From assembly GCA_023268425.1 (NCBI GenBank), contig JALRFN010000283.1, forward strand, positions 1-8,414: a stretch of DNA of 8,414 bases, written 5' to 3'. The position numbers and the translations under genes were made by a program. Below the pieces are notes generated by a model. That model saw nothing but the letters and a program-made list of their open reading frames with translations, searched no databases and had not been told where the DNA came from. This DNA comes from Burkholderiaceae bacterium. GTDB lineage: Bacteria; Pseudomonadota; Gammaproteobacteria; Burkholderiales; Burkholderiaceae_C. Positions 1 to 6,588 of the stretch are shown one piece after another; within the stretch, counting starts at the first letter, position 1; every line of letters starts with the position of its first letter.

Positions 1-702
1 GGTCCTGCCTTGGGTGCGAAGGGCGTGAACATCATGGAGGAGTACACCCCCTTTGGTCACTCCGACTACCAGACCATCATCGCCAAGGTCAAAAAGTTTG
101 CCTCTGAAGGCAAGAAGACCGCTGTGGTCTCCACCATCAACGGTGACTCCAACGTGCCGTTCTACAAAGAGTTGGGCAACCAGGGCTTGAAGGCCAGCGA
201 CGTGCCGGTGGTGGCGTTCTCCGTGGGCGAAGAAGAGTTGCGTGGCGTGGATACCAAGCCCTTGGTGGGTCACTTGGCGGCTTGGAACTACTTCATGTCG
301 ATCAAGAACCCGACCAACAAGGCCTTTGTGGCCAAGTGGGCCGATTACGCCAAGAAAAACAACATTGCGGGTCACAAAGACAAGCCATTGACCAACGACC
401 CCATGGAGGCGACCTACATCGGCATCAACATGTGGGCGCAAGCGGTGGCCAAGGCCGGTACGACCGACACCGATGCCGTCATCAAAGCGATGGCTGGTCA
501 GACCTTCCCCGCGCCCGGTGGCTTCATGAGCACCATGGACAAAGAAAACCACCACTTGCACAAGCCCGTGTTCATCGGCGAAGTGCGTGCTGACGGTCAG
601 TTCAACGTGGTGTGGAAGACCAAGGGTCCCGTGGTGGCCGATCCATGGAGCGATTACATCGCCGAAAACAAGGGCAAGAAGAACGTGCCCGCCACCAAGT
701 AA
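1..702 (+). CDS. urtA: Urea ABC transporter, urea-binding protein UrtA (partial, N-terminus outside window)
   Basis: This is the C-terminal 233 residues of the periplasmic substrate-binding protein that captures urea and delivers it to the UrtBC permease. The reading frame is open from base 1 (Gly-Pro-Ala-Leu...) and ends at TAA 700-702, so the signal peptide and first lobe lie upstream of the window. The sequence reads as a type I periplasmic binding protein of the branched-chain amino acid/amide/urea (HAAT) class. Recognisable stretches are VVAFSVGEEEL, the HLAAWNYFMS segment, and a C-terminal region with FPAPGGFMSTMDKENHHLHKP followed by FIGEVRADGQFNVVW, typical of UrtA. Identity is strongly supported by the complete urtBCDE downstream. 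The apparent TTG start at base 10 is only an internal codon. The gene is followed by a structured 207-base spacer. Confidence 0.96.
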   Translation, partial: GPALGAKGVNIMEEYTPFGHSDYQTIIAKVKKFASEGKKTAVVSTINGDSNVPFYKELGNQGLKASDVPVVAFSVGEEELRGVDTKPLVGHLAAWNYFMSIKNPTNKAFVAKWADYAKKNNIAGHKDKPLTNDPMEATYIGINMWAQAVAKAGTTDTDAVIKAMAGQTFPAPGGFMSTMDKENHHLHKPVFIGEVRADGQFNVVWKTKGPVVADPWSDYIAENKGKKNVPATK

Positions 703-713
703 AGCTGCGTCAG

Positions 714-735
714 CGCCCGGCTCACTGGCCGGGCG
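714..735 (+). terminator. Stem-loop 1 in the urtA-urtB spacer (attenuator or mRNA-stabilising hairpin)
   Basis: An 8-base-pair perfect GC-rich stem (CGCCCGGC 714-721 with GCCGGGCG 728-735) encloses the 6-base loop TCACTG. It starts 12 bases after the urtA stop. No T-run follows (TAAGGGG comes next), so it is not a textbook Rho-independent terminator. In ABC operons whose first gene encodes the abundant binding protein, hairpins in this position commonly protect the upstream message or terminate part of the transcripts. That role is inferred here. Confidence 0.5.
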
Positions 736-753
736 TAAGGGGTCGAGTTGAGT

Positions 754-773
754 CGGGCCTTCGGGCCCGTTTC
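754..773 (+). terminator. Stem-loop 2 in the urtA-urtB spacer, with a C(UUCG)G tetraloop
   Basis: A perfect 6-base-pair stem (CGGGCC 754-759 with GGCCCG 764-769) is closed by a TTCG loop flanked by C and G, the exceptionally stable C(UUCG)G tetraloop in RNA. A short TTTC follows. It lies 18 bases after stem-loop 1. The short T-run makes this the better candidate for partial termination after urtA. Complete termination is unlikely unless urtB has its own promoter, because the rest of the urt operon follows in the same direction. Confidence 0.55.
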
Positions 774-909
774 AGCGAGTTACTCGGGCATGTGCGTTGG
801 GTGCGCGTCCTGGTCATGCAGGTCAGGGCTGCCGCATCCCAATGTGGAGGCACCCTGGCTTCGACCTGGCTTTGTTCTTCATGTGGTCATTTGCGATGAA
901 TTTTTTGTC

Positions 910-2535
910 ATGAATCATTTGTTATCGAAACCCTGGCACCAAGCCCTCAGGCGATGGAGCGCCTTGGCGCTGGGTCTGGGTCTTGCCGCCAGCGCCTCCG
1001 CCCTGAGCCTGGAGCAGGCACAAACGCTGGCGCAGGGCGACACCGATGCCCGCATGGCCATCGTGCAGAACTTGGTCGCCACGGATGATGCGGCCGGGCA
1101 GGTGTTGGTCAAGGCATTGGCGGCGGAGCGCGTGATGACGGTGGGCGAGCGCGTCTACTGGGTGCGCGAAGACGACCAACTGCAAGACGCCGTCTCGGGT
1201 GATGTGATCGCCTGGCCGGGTGAGGCACAAGAGGTCACCATCAACAACCGCTTGCGCGGTGCATTGGCTGTGGCCGTTGCGGGCATGGACGTGCTCCAAG
1301 CGGGGCCTGAGCGTCAGCGTGAAGCCGCGCGCATTTTGCAGCGCGAAGCCTTCGAGGCGCCAGAGGATGCGCCGCAAGAGGTGATCGCCAAAGCCTTGGC
1401 GCGATCGGGTCTGGACGCCGACGCGAAACAGTATTTGAGCTTGGCTGCCGCAGCGGTGGCCATGACCGACGCCAATCCGGGTGTGCGCCTGCGGGCTGCG
1501 CAAGAGTTGGGCCAGGCCAAGCTGGCGATCGTGCGCCCCTTGTTGTTGGCCCGTGAACAAGCCGAGGGTGACGCGGCCGTGAAAGCGGCCTTGCACGCTT
1601 CCTTGGCTTCGGTGGATCGCAGTCTGGCGATCAATCGCAGCCTGGCGGAATTGTTCACCGGGCTGAGTTTGGGTTCCATCTTGCTGCTGGCCGCCTTGGG
1701 CTTGGCGATCACCTACGGCCTGATGGGCGTCATCAACATGGCCCACGGCGAACTGATCATGATTGGCGCCTATGCCACCTGGTTGGTGCAGCGTGGCTTT
1801 CAGCTTTACCTGCCGGCTTGGTTTGATGCCTACCTGTGGTTGGCAATGCCCCTGGCGTTCATGGCCTCTGCTGTGATCGGCGCTTTGATGGAGCGCTTGG
1901 TGATTCGCCATTTGTATGGCCGGCCCCTGGAGACATTGCTGGCCACCTGGGGCATCAGCTTGGTCTTGATGCAAGCTGTGCGCTCGTTGTTTGGTGCGCA
2001 AAACGTGGGGGTGGAAAACCCGAGCTGGATGAGCGGCAGCTTGTCGCTGATGGGCAGCCTCAACCTGCCGTGGAATCGCGTGTTGATCGTTGTTTTCGCC
2101 GCGCTGGTGTTGTTGGGTGTCAGTCTCTTGATTGCGCGCACGCGACTGGGTTTGTTTGTGCGTGGCGTGACGCAAAACCGGCCCATGGCTTCGTGCATGG
2201 GGGTGAACACCGCACGCATTGACACCTACGCCTTTTCATTGGGCGCAGGCGTGGCCGGTTTGGCTGGCTGTGCCCTGAGTCAAATTGGCAATGTCGGGCC
2301 CGACTTGGGGCAGAACTACATCGTCGACTCCTTCATGGTCGTGGTCTTGGGTGGGGTGGGGCAGTTGGCGGGCACCGTCTATGCCGCTGTGGGTTTGGGC
2401 GTGTTGAACAAATTCATTGAGGGATGGGCCGGTGCGGTCTTGGCCAAGATTGCGGTGCTGATCTTCATCATCGTGTTCATCCAAAAGCGACCTCAAGGCA
2501 TTTTTGCCATGAGGGGTCGGAGTGCCGAAGCATGA
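910..2535 (+). CDS. urtB: Urea ABC transporter permease UrtB
   Basis: This is one of two inner-membrane permease subunits of the urea importer, 541 residues from ATG 910. This start gives a clear signal peptide: a basic N-terminus (K7, R14, R15), a hydrophobic core around residues 17-29 and an ASA cleavage site near residue 31. No good Shine-Dalgarno sequence precedes it. Residues about 32-247 form the extra N-terminal domain that separates UrtB from the roughly 300-residue LivH permeases. It is Ala-rich and helical, with a HEAT-like stretch near 187-213 (DANPGVRLRAAQELG). The LivH-like membrane domain starts near 248, with VINMAHGELIMIGAY at 274-288 and a cytoplasmic coupling loop near 409-435 (RTRLGLFVRGVTQNRPMA). 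The last bases overlap urtC by ATGA. Topology of the extra domain (periplasmic) is inferred from the signal peptide. Confidence 0.96.
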   Translation: MNHLLSKPWHQALRRWSALALGLGLAASASALSLEQAQTLAQGDTDARMAIVQNLVATDDAAGQVLVKALAAERVMTVGERVYWVREDDQLQDAVSGDVIAWPGEAQEVTINNRLRGALAVAVAGMDVLQAGPERQREAARILQREAFEAPEDAPQEVIAKALARSGLDADAKQYLSLAAAAVAMTDANPGVRLRAAQELGQAKLAIVRPLLLAREQAEGDAAVKAALHASLASVDRSLAINRSLAELFTGLSLGSILLLAALGLAITYGLMGVINMAHGELIMIGAYATWLVQRGFQLYLPAWFDAYLWLAMPLAFMASAVIGALMERLVIRHLYGRPLETLLATWGISLVLMQAVRSLFGAQNVGVENPSWMSGSLSLMGSLNLPWNRVLIVVFAALVLLGVSLLIARTRLGLFVRGVTQNRPMASCMGVNTARIDTYAFSLGAGVAGLAGCALSQIGNVGPDLGQNYIVDSFMVVVLGGVGQLAGTVYAAVGLGVLNKFIEGWAGAVLAKIAVLIFIIVFIQKRPQGIFAMRGRSAEA

Positions 2536-3674
2536 GTGGAGCATCTGTGAAATCAACAGCAAACGTCGTGCTGCCGGCCTCGGCGCCTCTCTTGAGTGGC
2601 AAGGCTTGGGCGGTGTTTTGGGCTGCCGCCATCGCGGTTTGTGTGGTGGCGCCCATCTTGAACCTCGTTGTGCCCCCCGAGCACCCCTTGCACCTGAGTG
2701 AGTACATGGTGGGCCTGTTGGGCAAGATCATGGCTTATGCCATGTGTGCCTTGGCCATGGATTTGATCTGGGGCTTCACGGGCATCTTGAGCCTGGGCCA
2801 CGGTTTGTTCTTTGCGCTGGGCGGCTACGTGATGGGCATGTACTTGATGCGTCAGATCGGCCGCGATGGCCAATACCAAAGCGACTTGCCCGACTTCATG
2901 GTCTTTTTGAACTGGAAGGAGTTGCCCTGGCACTGGGCTTTGTCGGACAGCTTTGTGGCGACCTTGGTGTTGGTGGTGCTGGTCCCCGGCTTGGTGGCCT
3001 TGGTGTTTGGCTACTTTGCGTTTCGCTCTCGCATCAAAGGCGTGTATTTCTCCATCATCACACAGGCCTTGACCTACGCGGCATTGCTGCTGTTTTTCCG
3101 CAATGAAACGGGTTTCGGCGGCAACAACGGTTTCACCGACTTCAAGCGCATCTTGGGCTACAGCATCACCACACCGAGCATGCGCATGGTCTTGTTTGTC
3201 TTGACGGGTGCGACGCTGCTGCTCTTTTTCCTCTTGGCGCGCTGGTTGGTGGGCAGCAAGTTTGGCCGCGTCTTGCAAGCCGTGCGAGACGGAGAGAGCC
3301 GCTTGATGTTTTGCGGCTACAACCCCTTGCCCTACAAGCTGACGATTTGGACCATCTCGGCAGTGATGTGTGGCATCGCAGGGGCCTTGTACGTGCCACA
3401 GGTGGGCATCATCAACCCCAGCGAAATGAGCACCGCCAACAGCATCGAGATGGCCATTTGGGCTGCAGTGGGTGGGCGCGGCACCTTGATTGGCCCCATC
3501 CTGGGCGCCTTCGCCGTCAATGGCGCCAAGAGCTGGTTGACCGTGGCGTTTCCTGAGTTTTGGTTGTACGTCTTGGGTGCGATGTTCATCGTGGTGACCT
3601 TGTACATGCCACAGGGGTTGGTGGGTTTGGCGCGCAAGTGGCGCAGCCAAGGCGCAAAAGGGGAGCAAGCATGA
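2532..3674 (+). CDS. urtC: Urea ABC transporter permease UrtC
   Basis: This is the second inner-membrane permease subunit (LivM type), 380 residues, expected to pair with UrtB as the urea channel. The ATG at 2532 overlaps the urtB TGA in an ATGA, with GGAG at 2519-2522 as ribosome binding site, so coupling to urtB translation is likely. The frame is open further upstream inside urtB, but that extension is a shadow of urtB. About nine hydrophobic segments are visible, roughly 26-46, 57-80, 82-107, 139-164, 170-190, 217-240, 269-289, 308-333 and 340-360. Family marks are LSLGHGLFFALGGYVMGMY (87-105), the coupling loop FGRVLQAVRDGESRL (244-258) facing the ATPases, and the C-terminal GPILGAFAVNG with LYMPQGLVGL. 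Length and motifs fit UrtC and nothing is broken. Confidence 0.97.
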   Translation: MSGASVKSTANVVLPASAPLLSGKAWAVFWAAAIAVCVVAPILNLVVPPEHPLHLSEYMVGLLGKIMAYAMCALAMDLIWGFTGILSLGHGLFFALGGYVMGMYLMRQIGRDGQYQSDLPDFMVFLNWKELPWHWALSDSFVATLVLVVLVPGLVALVFGYFAFRSRIKGVYFSIITQALTYAALLLFFRNETGFGGNNGFTDFKRILGYSITTPSMRMVLFVLTGATLLLFFLLARWLVGSKFGRVLQAVRDGESRLMFCGYNPLPYKLTIWTISAVMCGIAGALYVPQVGIINPSEMSTANSIEMAIWAAVGGRGTLIGPILGAFAVNGAKSWLTVAFPEFWLYVLGAMFIVVTLYMPQGLVGLARKWRSQGAKGEQA

Positions 3675-4546
3675 CGCCAGAGTTGATGGAAGCAGGCACC
3701 CAACGCTTGGAGCGTGCGGCCTTGCGCCAGGTGGCCGGCAACACCGAGTCGGGGGGACAAAAGGCGGGCTATGGCCGGGTGGCCACCCCAGGCGAGGTGG
3801 ACCTGGCGCACGGACGCATCTTGTACCTTGAAGATGTGCGGGTGAGTTTTGACGGCTTCAAGGCGATCAACGGTTTGAACCTGGACATCGCGCCGGGCGA
3901 GTTGCGTTGCATCATTGGCCCCAACGGTGCGGGCAAGACCACGATGATGGACATCATCACGGGCAAGACCAGGCCAGACAGCGGCCAGGTGTTTTTTGGC
4001 AGCACCATCGACCTCACGCGCTACCGTGAGGCGGAGATCGCGGCTCTGGGCATTGGACGCAAGTTTCAAAAACCCACGGTGTTTGAGCATTTGAGCGTGT
4101 TTGAAAACTTGGAGTTGGCGCTCTCCACGCACCGAGGCGTTGCGGCCAGCATGGGGTTCAAACTCAACGGCGAACAGCGCGATCGTTTGGCTGAAACTTT
4201 GCTCACCATCCATTTGGCGCAGCAAGCTGCACGCACGGCGGGCACGCTGAGTCATGGGCAAAAACAATGGTTGGAAATTGGCATGTTGCTGGTGCAAGAG
4301 CCCAAACTGTTGTTGTTGGATGAGCCAGTGGCGGGCATGACCGACGAAGAGACCGAGCGCACCGCGCAGTTGTTCTTGAGCCTCAAGGGCAAGCACTCTT
4401 TGATGGTGGTTGAGCACGACATGGCTTTCATCAAGGCCATCTCCGAAAAAGTGACCGTGCTTTGCGACGGGGCGGTGTTGGCCGAGGGCAGCCTGGATCA
4501 AGTGCAGGCCGACGAGCGGGTGATTGAGGTTTATCTTGGACGCTGA
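3671..4546 (+). CDS. urtD: Urea ABC transporter ATP-binding protein UrtD
   Basis: This cytoplasmic ATPase subunit (LivG type) powers urea import together with UrtE. It has 291 residues from ATG 3671, which overlaps the urtC stop (ATGA) and follows a good AAGGGGAG ribosome binding site. All ABC motifs are present: Walker A GPNGAGKTT (83-91), signature LSHGQ (193-197), Walker B LLLLDEP (213-219) and switch His249 in VVEHDMAF. Signature His in place of the second Gly (LSHGQ) is seen in LivG/UrtD proteins. About 50 residues precede the first strand of the ABC fold (ILYLEDVRVSF). This polar, probably disordered leader is absent from short UrtD/LivG proteins. The coupled start and strong ribosome binding site argue that the leader is translated. 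Confidence 0.97.
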   Translation: MTPELMEAGTQRLERAALRQVAGNTESGGQKAGYGRVATPGEVDLAHGRILYLEDVRVSFDGFKAINGLNLDIAPGELRCIIGPNGAGKTTMMDIITGKTRPDSGQVFFGSTIDLTRYREAEIAALGIGRKFQKPTVFEHLSVFENLELALSTHRGVAASMGFKLNGEQRDRLAETLLTIHLAQQAARTAGTLSHGQKQWLEIGMLLVQEPKLLLLDEPVAGMTDEETERTAQLFLSLKGKHSLMVVEHDMAFIKAISEKVTVLCDGAVLAEGSLDQVQADERVIEVYLGR

Positions 4547-4634
4547 GCCCGGTCGACCACGACACGCTCATGCAAGAGCATCCCCCAAGCAAATCAAAAC
4601 ACAGGCTGCCACTCGAGCGGCCGGAGCACAGAAC
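4547..4634 (+). other. urtD-urtE spacer, 88 bases
   Basis: This gap breaks the otherwise overlapping urtB-urtC-urtD arrangement. The urtE frame stays open through it back to a TTG at 4524 inside urtD, but the extension (...GRPRHAHARASPKQIKTQ...) is basic, low in hydrophobic residues and lacks a ribosome binding site, so it is taken as non-coding. No stem longer than about 4 base pairs and no promoter is evident. GGAG at 4623-4626 serves urtE. Confidence 0.55.
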
Positions 4635-5327
4635 ATGTTGAACGCAGAAGCCATCGACCAGTTTTACGGCAGCAGCCACATCTTGCGCAACGTCGGCTTA
4701 CAAGCCGCCGTTGGCGAGGTGACGGTGGTCTTGGGCCGCAATGGCGTGGGCAAGACCACCTTGCTCAAGTCACTGATGGGTTTGGTGCCGATCAAGCGCG
4801 GCCGCGTGACGTTGGACGGTGTTGACATCACCCTCGCCGCGCCGCATGAGCGAGCTCGCTTGGGCGTGGGCTATGTGCCGCAGGGCCGCGAGATCTTTCC
4901 GCGCCTCACGGTGGAGGAAAACCTGCGCATGGGGCTGGCCACTCGATCTGGCGCCACGCCCATACCGCCGCACCTGTATGACTTGTTTCCGGTGCTCAAA
5001 GACATGTTGCACCGCCGAGGCGGTGACTTGTCTGGTGGCCAACAGCAGCAGTTGGCCATTGCCCGCGCCTTGGCTGCGGGGCCCAAATTGTTGATCTTGG
5101 ATGAGCCCACCGAGGGCATACAACCCAGCATCATCAAAGACATTGGACGGGTGATTCGGATGCTCGCCGATCAAGGCAGCATGGCCATCGTCTTGGTTGA
5201 GCAGTATTACGACTTTGCCCAAGAACTGGCGGACCGCTATGTCGTCATGGAACGTGGCGAGGTCGTGGCCTCTGGCTCGGGCGCAGACATGCAAGCCAAT
5301 GGCGTGCGCCAGTTGGTGGCCATTTGA
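4635..5327 (+). CDS. urtE: Urea ABC transporter ATP-binding protein UrtE
   Basis: This is the second cytoplasmic ATPase subunit (LivF type), 230 residues, the usual UrtE length. The start is ATG 4635, preceded by GGAG at 4623-4626 with 8 bases spacing; the protein opens MLNAEAIDQFYGSSHILRNV, matching the family beginning. Motifs are Walker A GRNGVGKTT (34-42), signature LSGGQ (132-136) within GGDLSGGQQQQLAIARAL, and Walker B LLILDEP (152-158) followed by TEGIQPSII. The switch position carries Gln190 (VEQYYDFA) instead of His, as is normal in LivF/UrtE proteins, so it is not a defect. It is the last urt gene. Its stop abuts the inverted repeat shared with convergent purT. Confidence 0.97.
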   Translation: MLNAEAIDQFYGSSHILRNVGLQAAVGEVTVVLGRNGVGKTTLLKSLMGLVPIKRGRVTLDGVDITLAAPHERARLGVGYVPQGREIFPRLTVEENLRMGLATRSGATPIPPHLYDLFPVLKDMLHRRGGDLSGGQQQQLAIARALAAGPKLLILDEPTEGIQPSIIKDIGRVIRMLADQGSMAIVLVEQYYDFAQELADRYVVMERGEVVASGSGADMQANGVRQLVAI

Positions 5328-5379
5328 GGGCGCGATGCCACGGCGTCTGCCGCCCAGACGGCGCTGGTTCTCGCGCCCT
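5327..5379. terminator. Compound inverted repeat between convergent urtE and purT (candidate bidirectional terminator)
   Basis: The outer arms are a perfect 9-base inverted repeat, AGGGCGCGA 5327-5335 with TCGCGCCCT 5371-5379. Inside is a second stem, CGTCTG 5344-5349 with CAGACG 5355-5360, extendable by two pairs past one mismatch (5341-5342 with 5362-5363). It begins on the last base of the urtE stop and ends 5 bases before the purT stop, so it fills the 57-base gap. Neither side shows a T-run, so Rho-independent termination is not assured. Confidence 0.55.
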
Positions 5380-5384
5380 GAGCT

Positions 5385-6530
5385 TCAGTTCTGCTCGGTA
5401 TGAACCTTGATTTTGGCTGCGGCTGCGCGAGCGCGTGACAGCGCGTCTTGGCCCTTGGCCAGCGCCACCGCCATGCGCCGGTAGGGGCGGGTGGTGGGTT
5501 TACCGAAGATGCGCACGTCCACGTCGGCTTCGCTCAAGGCTTCGCTGACGCCGCTGTAGGTGGGCGAGCTGCCGTTGCCGGTTGCGAGTACCACGGCACT
5601 GGCACCTTCGACGGCTTCGATCTTGGGTATCGGCAAGCCCAGCACCGCACGGGCATGCAGGTCAAATTCACTCAAGTTTTGACTGATCATGGTGACCATG
5701 CCCGTGTCGTGCGGGCGCGGGCTCAGTTCGCTGAAGATGACTTCGTCGGCAGTGACAAAAAATTCCACGCCAAAAATGCCTGCGCCGCCCAGGTCTGCCG
5801 TCACGGTGTCGGCCATGGACTGCGCTTGGGCCAATAATTCGGGGCGCATGCCCTGGGGCTGCCAGCTGTACTGGTAGTCGCCGCGCTCTTGAACGTGGCC
5901 AATCGGCGGGCAAAACAGCGTGGGACCGCTGCGCTGGCGCACGGTCAGCAGGGTGATCTCGTACTCAAAGTGAATGAACTCCTCAACGATGACTTTTTGG
6001 CGGTCGCCGCGCATGCCAGCGCAGGCGTAGTCCCAACTGGCTTGGATGTCTTGCGCTGTTTTGGCCACGCTTTGGCCTTTGCCCGAGGAGCTCATGACGG
6101 GTTTGATGACCACGGGAAAGCCAATGGCTTCAGCCTCCCGCATCAAATCGGCCGCCGTTTCGGCGTAGGCAAACTTGGCTGTGCGCACGCCCAGGCCAAC
6201 GGCCACGTCGCGGATGCGGTCGCGGTTCATGGTCAGGTTGGCCGCGCGTGCGGTGGGAATCACCTCGAAGCCTTCGCGCTCAACGTCCAGCAACACTTCG
6301 GTGCGGATGGCCTCGATCTCGGGCACGATCAAGTCCGGCTGGTGCTCGGCAATGGCGGCACGCAAGGCTGCTTCGTCCAACATGCTGAACACACAAGACT
6401 GGTCAGCCACCTGCATGGCTGGCGCACCCGCGTAACTGTCGCAAGCGATCACCGTGGCGCCCAGGCGCTTGGCGCTGATGACGAATTCTTTGCCCAGTTC
6501 ACCCGAGCCCAAGAGGAGGATATTTTTCAT
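5385..6530 (-). CDS. purT: Formate-dependent phosphoribosylglycinamide formyltransferase PurT (GAR transformylase 2)
   Basis: This ATP-grasp enzyme makes formyl-GAR from GAR, formate and ATP in purine synthesis, the folate-independent alternative to PurN. It has 381 residues from ATG at 6530, against about 392 in E. coli. Visible marks are the N-terminal GSGELGKE (8-15), PEIEAI (70-75) in the GAR-binding region, the ATP-grasp loop VIKPVMSSSGKGQ (141-153), and FCPPIGHVQERGDYQYSWQPQ (206-226). Also present are the likely Mg ligands Glu256 (GVEFF) and Glu268 (FSELSPRPHDTGMVT), and IFGKP (341-345). No strong ribosome binding site precedes the ATG. An in-frame GTG at 6575 would add 15 residues (MTYSGVVSLLQVGHA), loosely recalling the longer N-terminus of E. 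coli PurT, so the start is uncertain. It is the last gene of the minus-strand set, 58 bases after the DUF3429 gene. Confidence 0.95.
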   Translation of the reverse strand: MKNILLLGSGELGKEFVISAKRLGATVIACDSYAGAPAMQVADQSCVFSMLDEAALRAAIAEHQPDLIVPEIEAIRTEVLLDVEREGFEVIPTARAANLTMNRDRIRDVAVGLGVRTAKFAYAETAADLMREAEAIGFPVVIKPVMSSSGKGQSVAKTAQDIQASWDYACAGMRGDRQKVIVEEFIHFEYEITLLTVRQRSGPTLFCPPIGHVQERGDYQYSWQPQGMRPELLAQAQSMADTVTADLGGAGIFGVEFFVTADEVIFSELSPRPHDTGMVTMISQNLSEFDLHARAVLGLPIPKIEAVEGASAVVLATGNGSSPTYSGVSEALSEADVDVRIFGKPTTRPYRRMAVALAKGQDALSRARAAAAKIKVHTEQN

Positions 6531-6588
6531 GGCGTGGCCGACTTGAAGAAGAGAAACAACGCCGGAGTATGTCACGCCCAGGGCCGCG

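Larger units (their letters stand above)
703..909 (+). other. urtA-urtB intercistronic spacer, 207 bases
   Basis: This is the only long gap in the urt operon. It holds two strong stem-loops (714-735 and 754-773). A weaker imperfect helix lies at 798-805/833-841, with one bulged T and a 4-base-pair inner stem (809-812/819-822). The 8-base direct repeat CCTGGCTT occurs at 854-861 and 865-872. The urtB frame happens to stay open upstream to base 748, but this extension (...VSASYSGMCVGCASWS...) resembles no UrtB N-terminus and crosses the second hairpin, so I read the spacer as non-coding. I see no convincing sigma-70 promoter. Confidence 0.6.

Noticed and set aside
748..909. Upstream extension of the urtB reading frame
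   Set aside because: It crosses the C(UUCG)G hairpin, resembles no UrtB N-terminus and would bury the signal peptide at ATG 910.
922..2175. Long minus-strand open frame (417 codons) opposite urtB
   Set aside because: Its translation is His/Gln/Arg-rich with no fold or motif. It arises because urtB uses many TTG and CTG codons, which read as CAA/CAG on the other strand and avoid stops. urtB is the clear real gene.
2553..4501. Long minus-strand open frames opposite urtC and urtD (2553-3668 and 3332-4501)
   Set aside because: Same Gln/His-rich shadow composition, heavily overlapping each other and two well-supported ABC transporter genes.
4524..4634. Upstream extension of urtE from a TTG inside urtD
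   Set aside because: No ribosome binding site and a basic, non-family sequence. ATG 4635 has a good GGAG and gives the usual 230-residue UrtE.
5186..5215. Gln in place of the switch His in UrtE as a possible inactivating change
   Set aside because: Gln at this position (VEQ) is normal for LivF/UrtE-type ATPases; Walker A, signature and Walker B are intact.
6531..6578. Inverted repeat GGCGTG 6531-6536 / CACGCC 6573-6578 before purT
   Set aside because: Only 6 base pairs with a 36-base spacer; expected by chance in GC-rich DNA.
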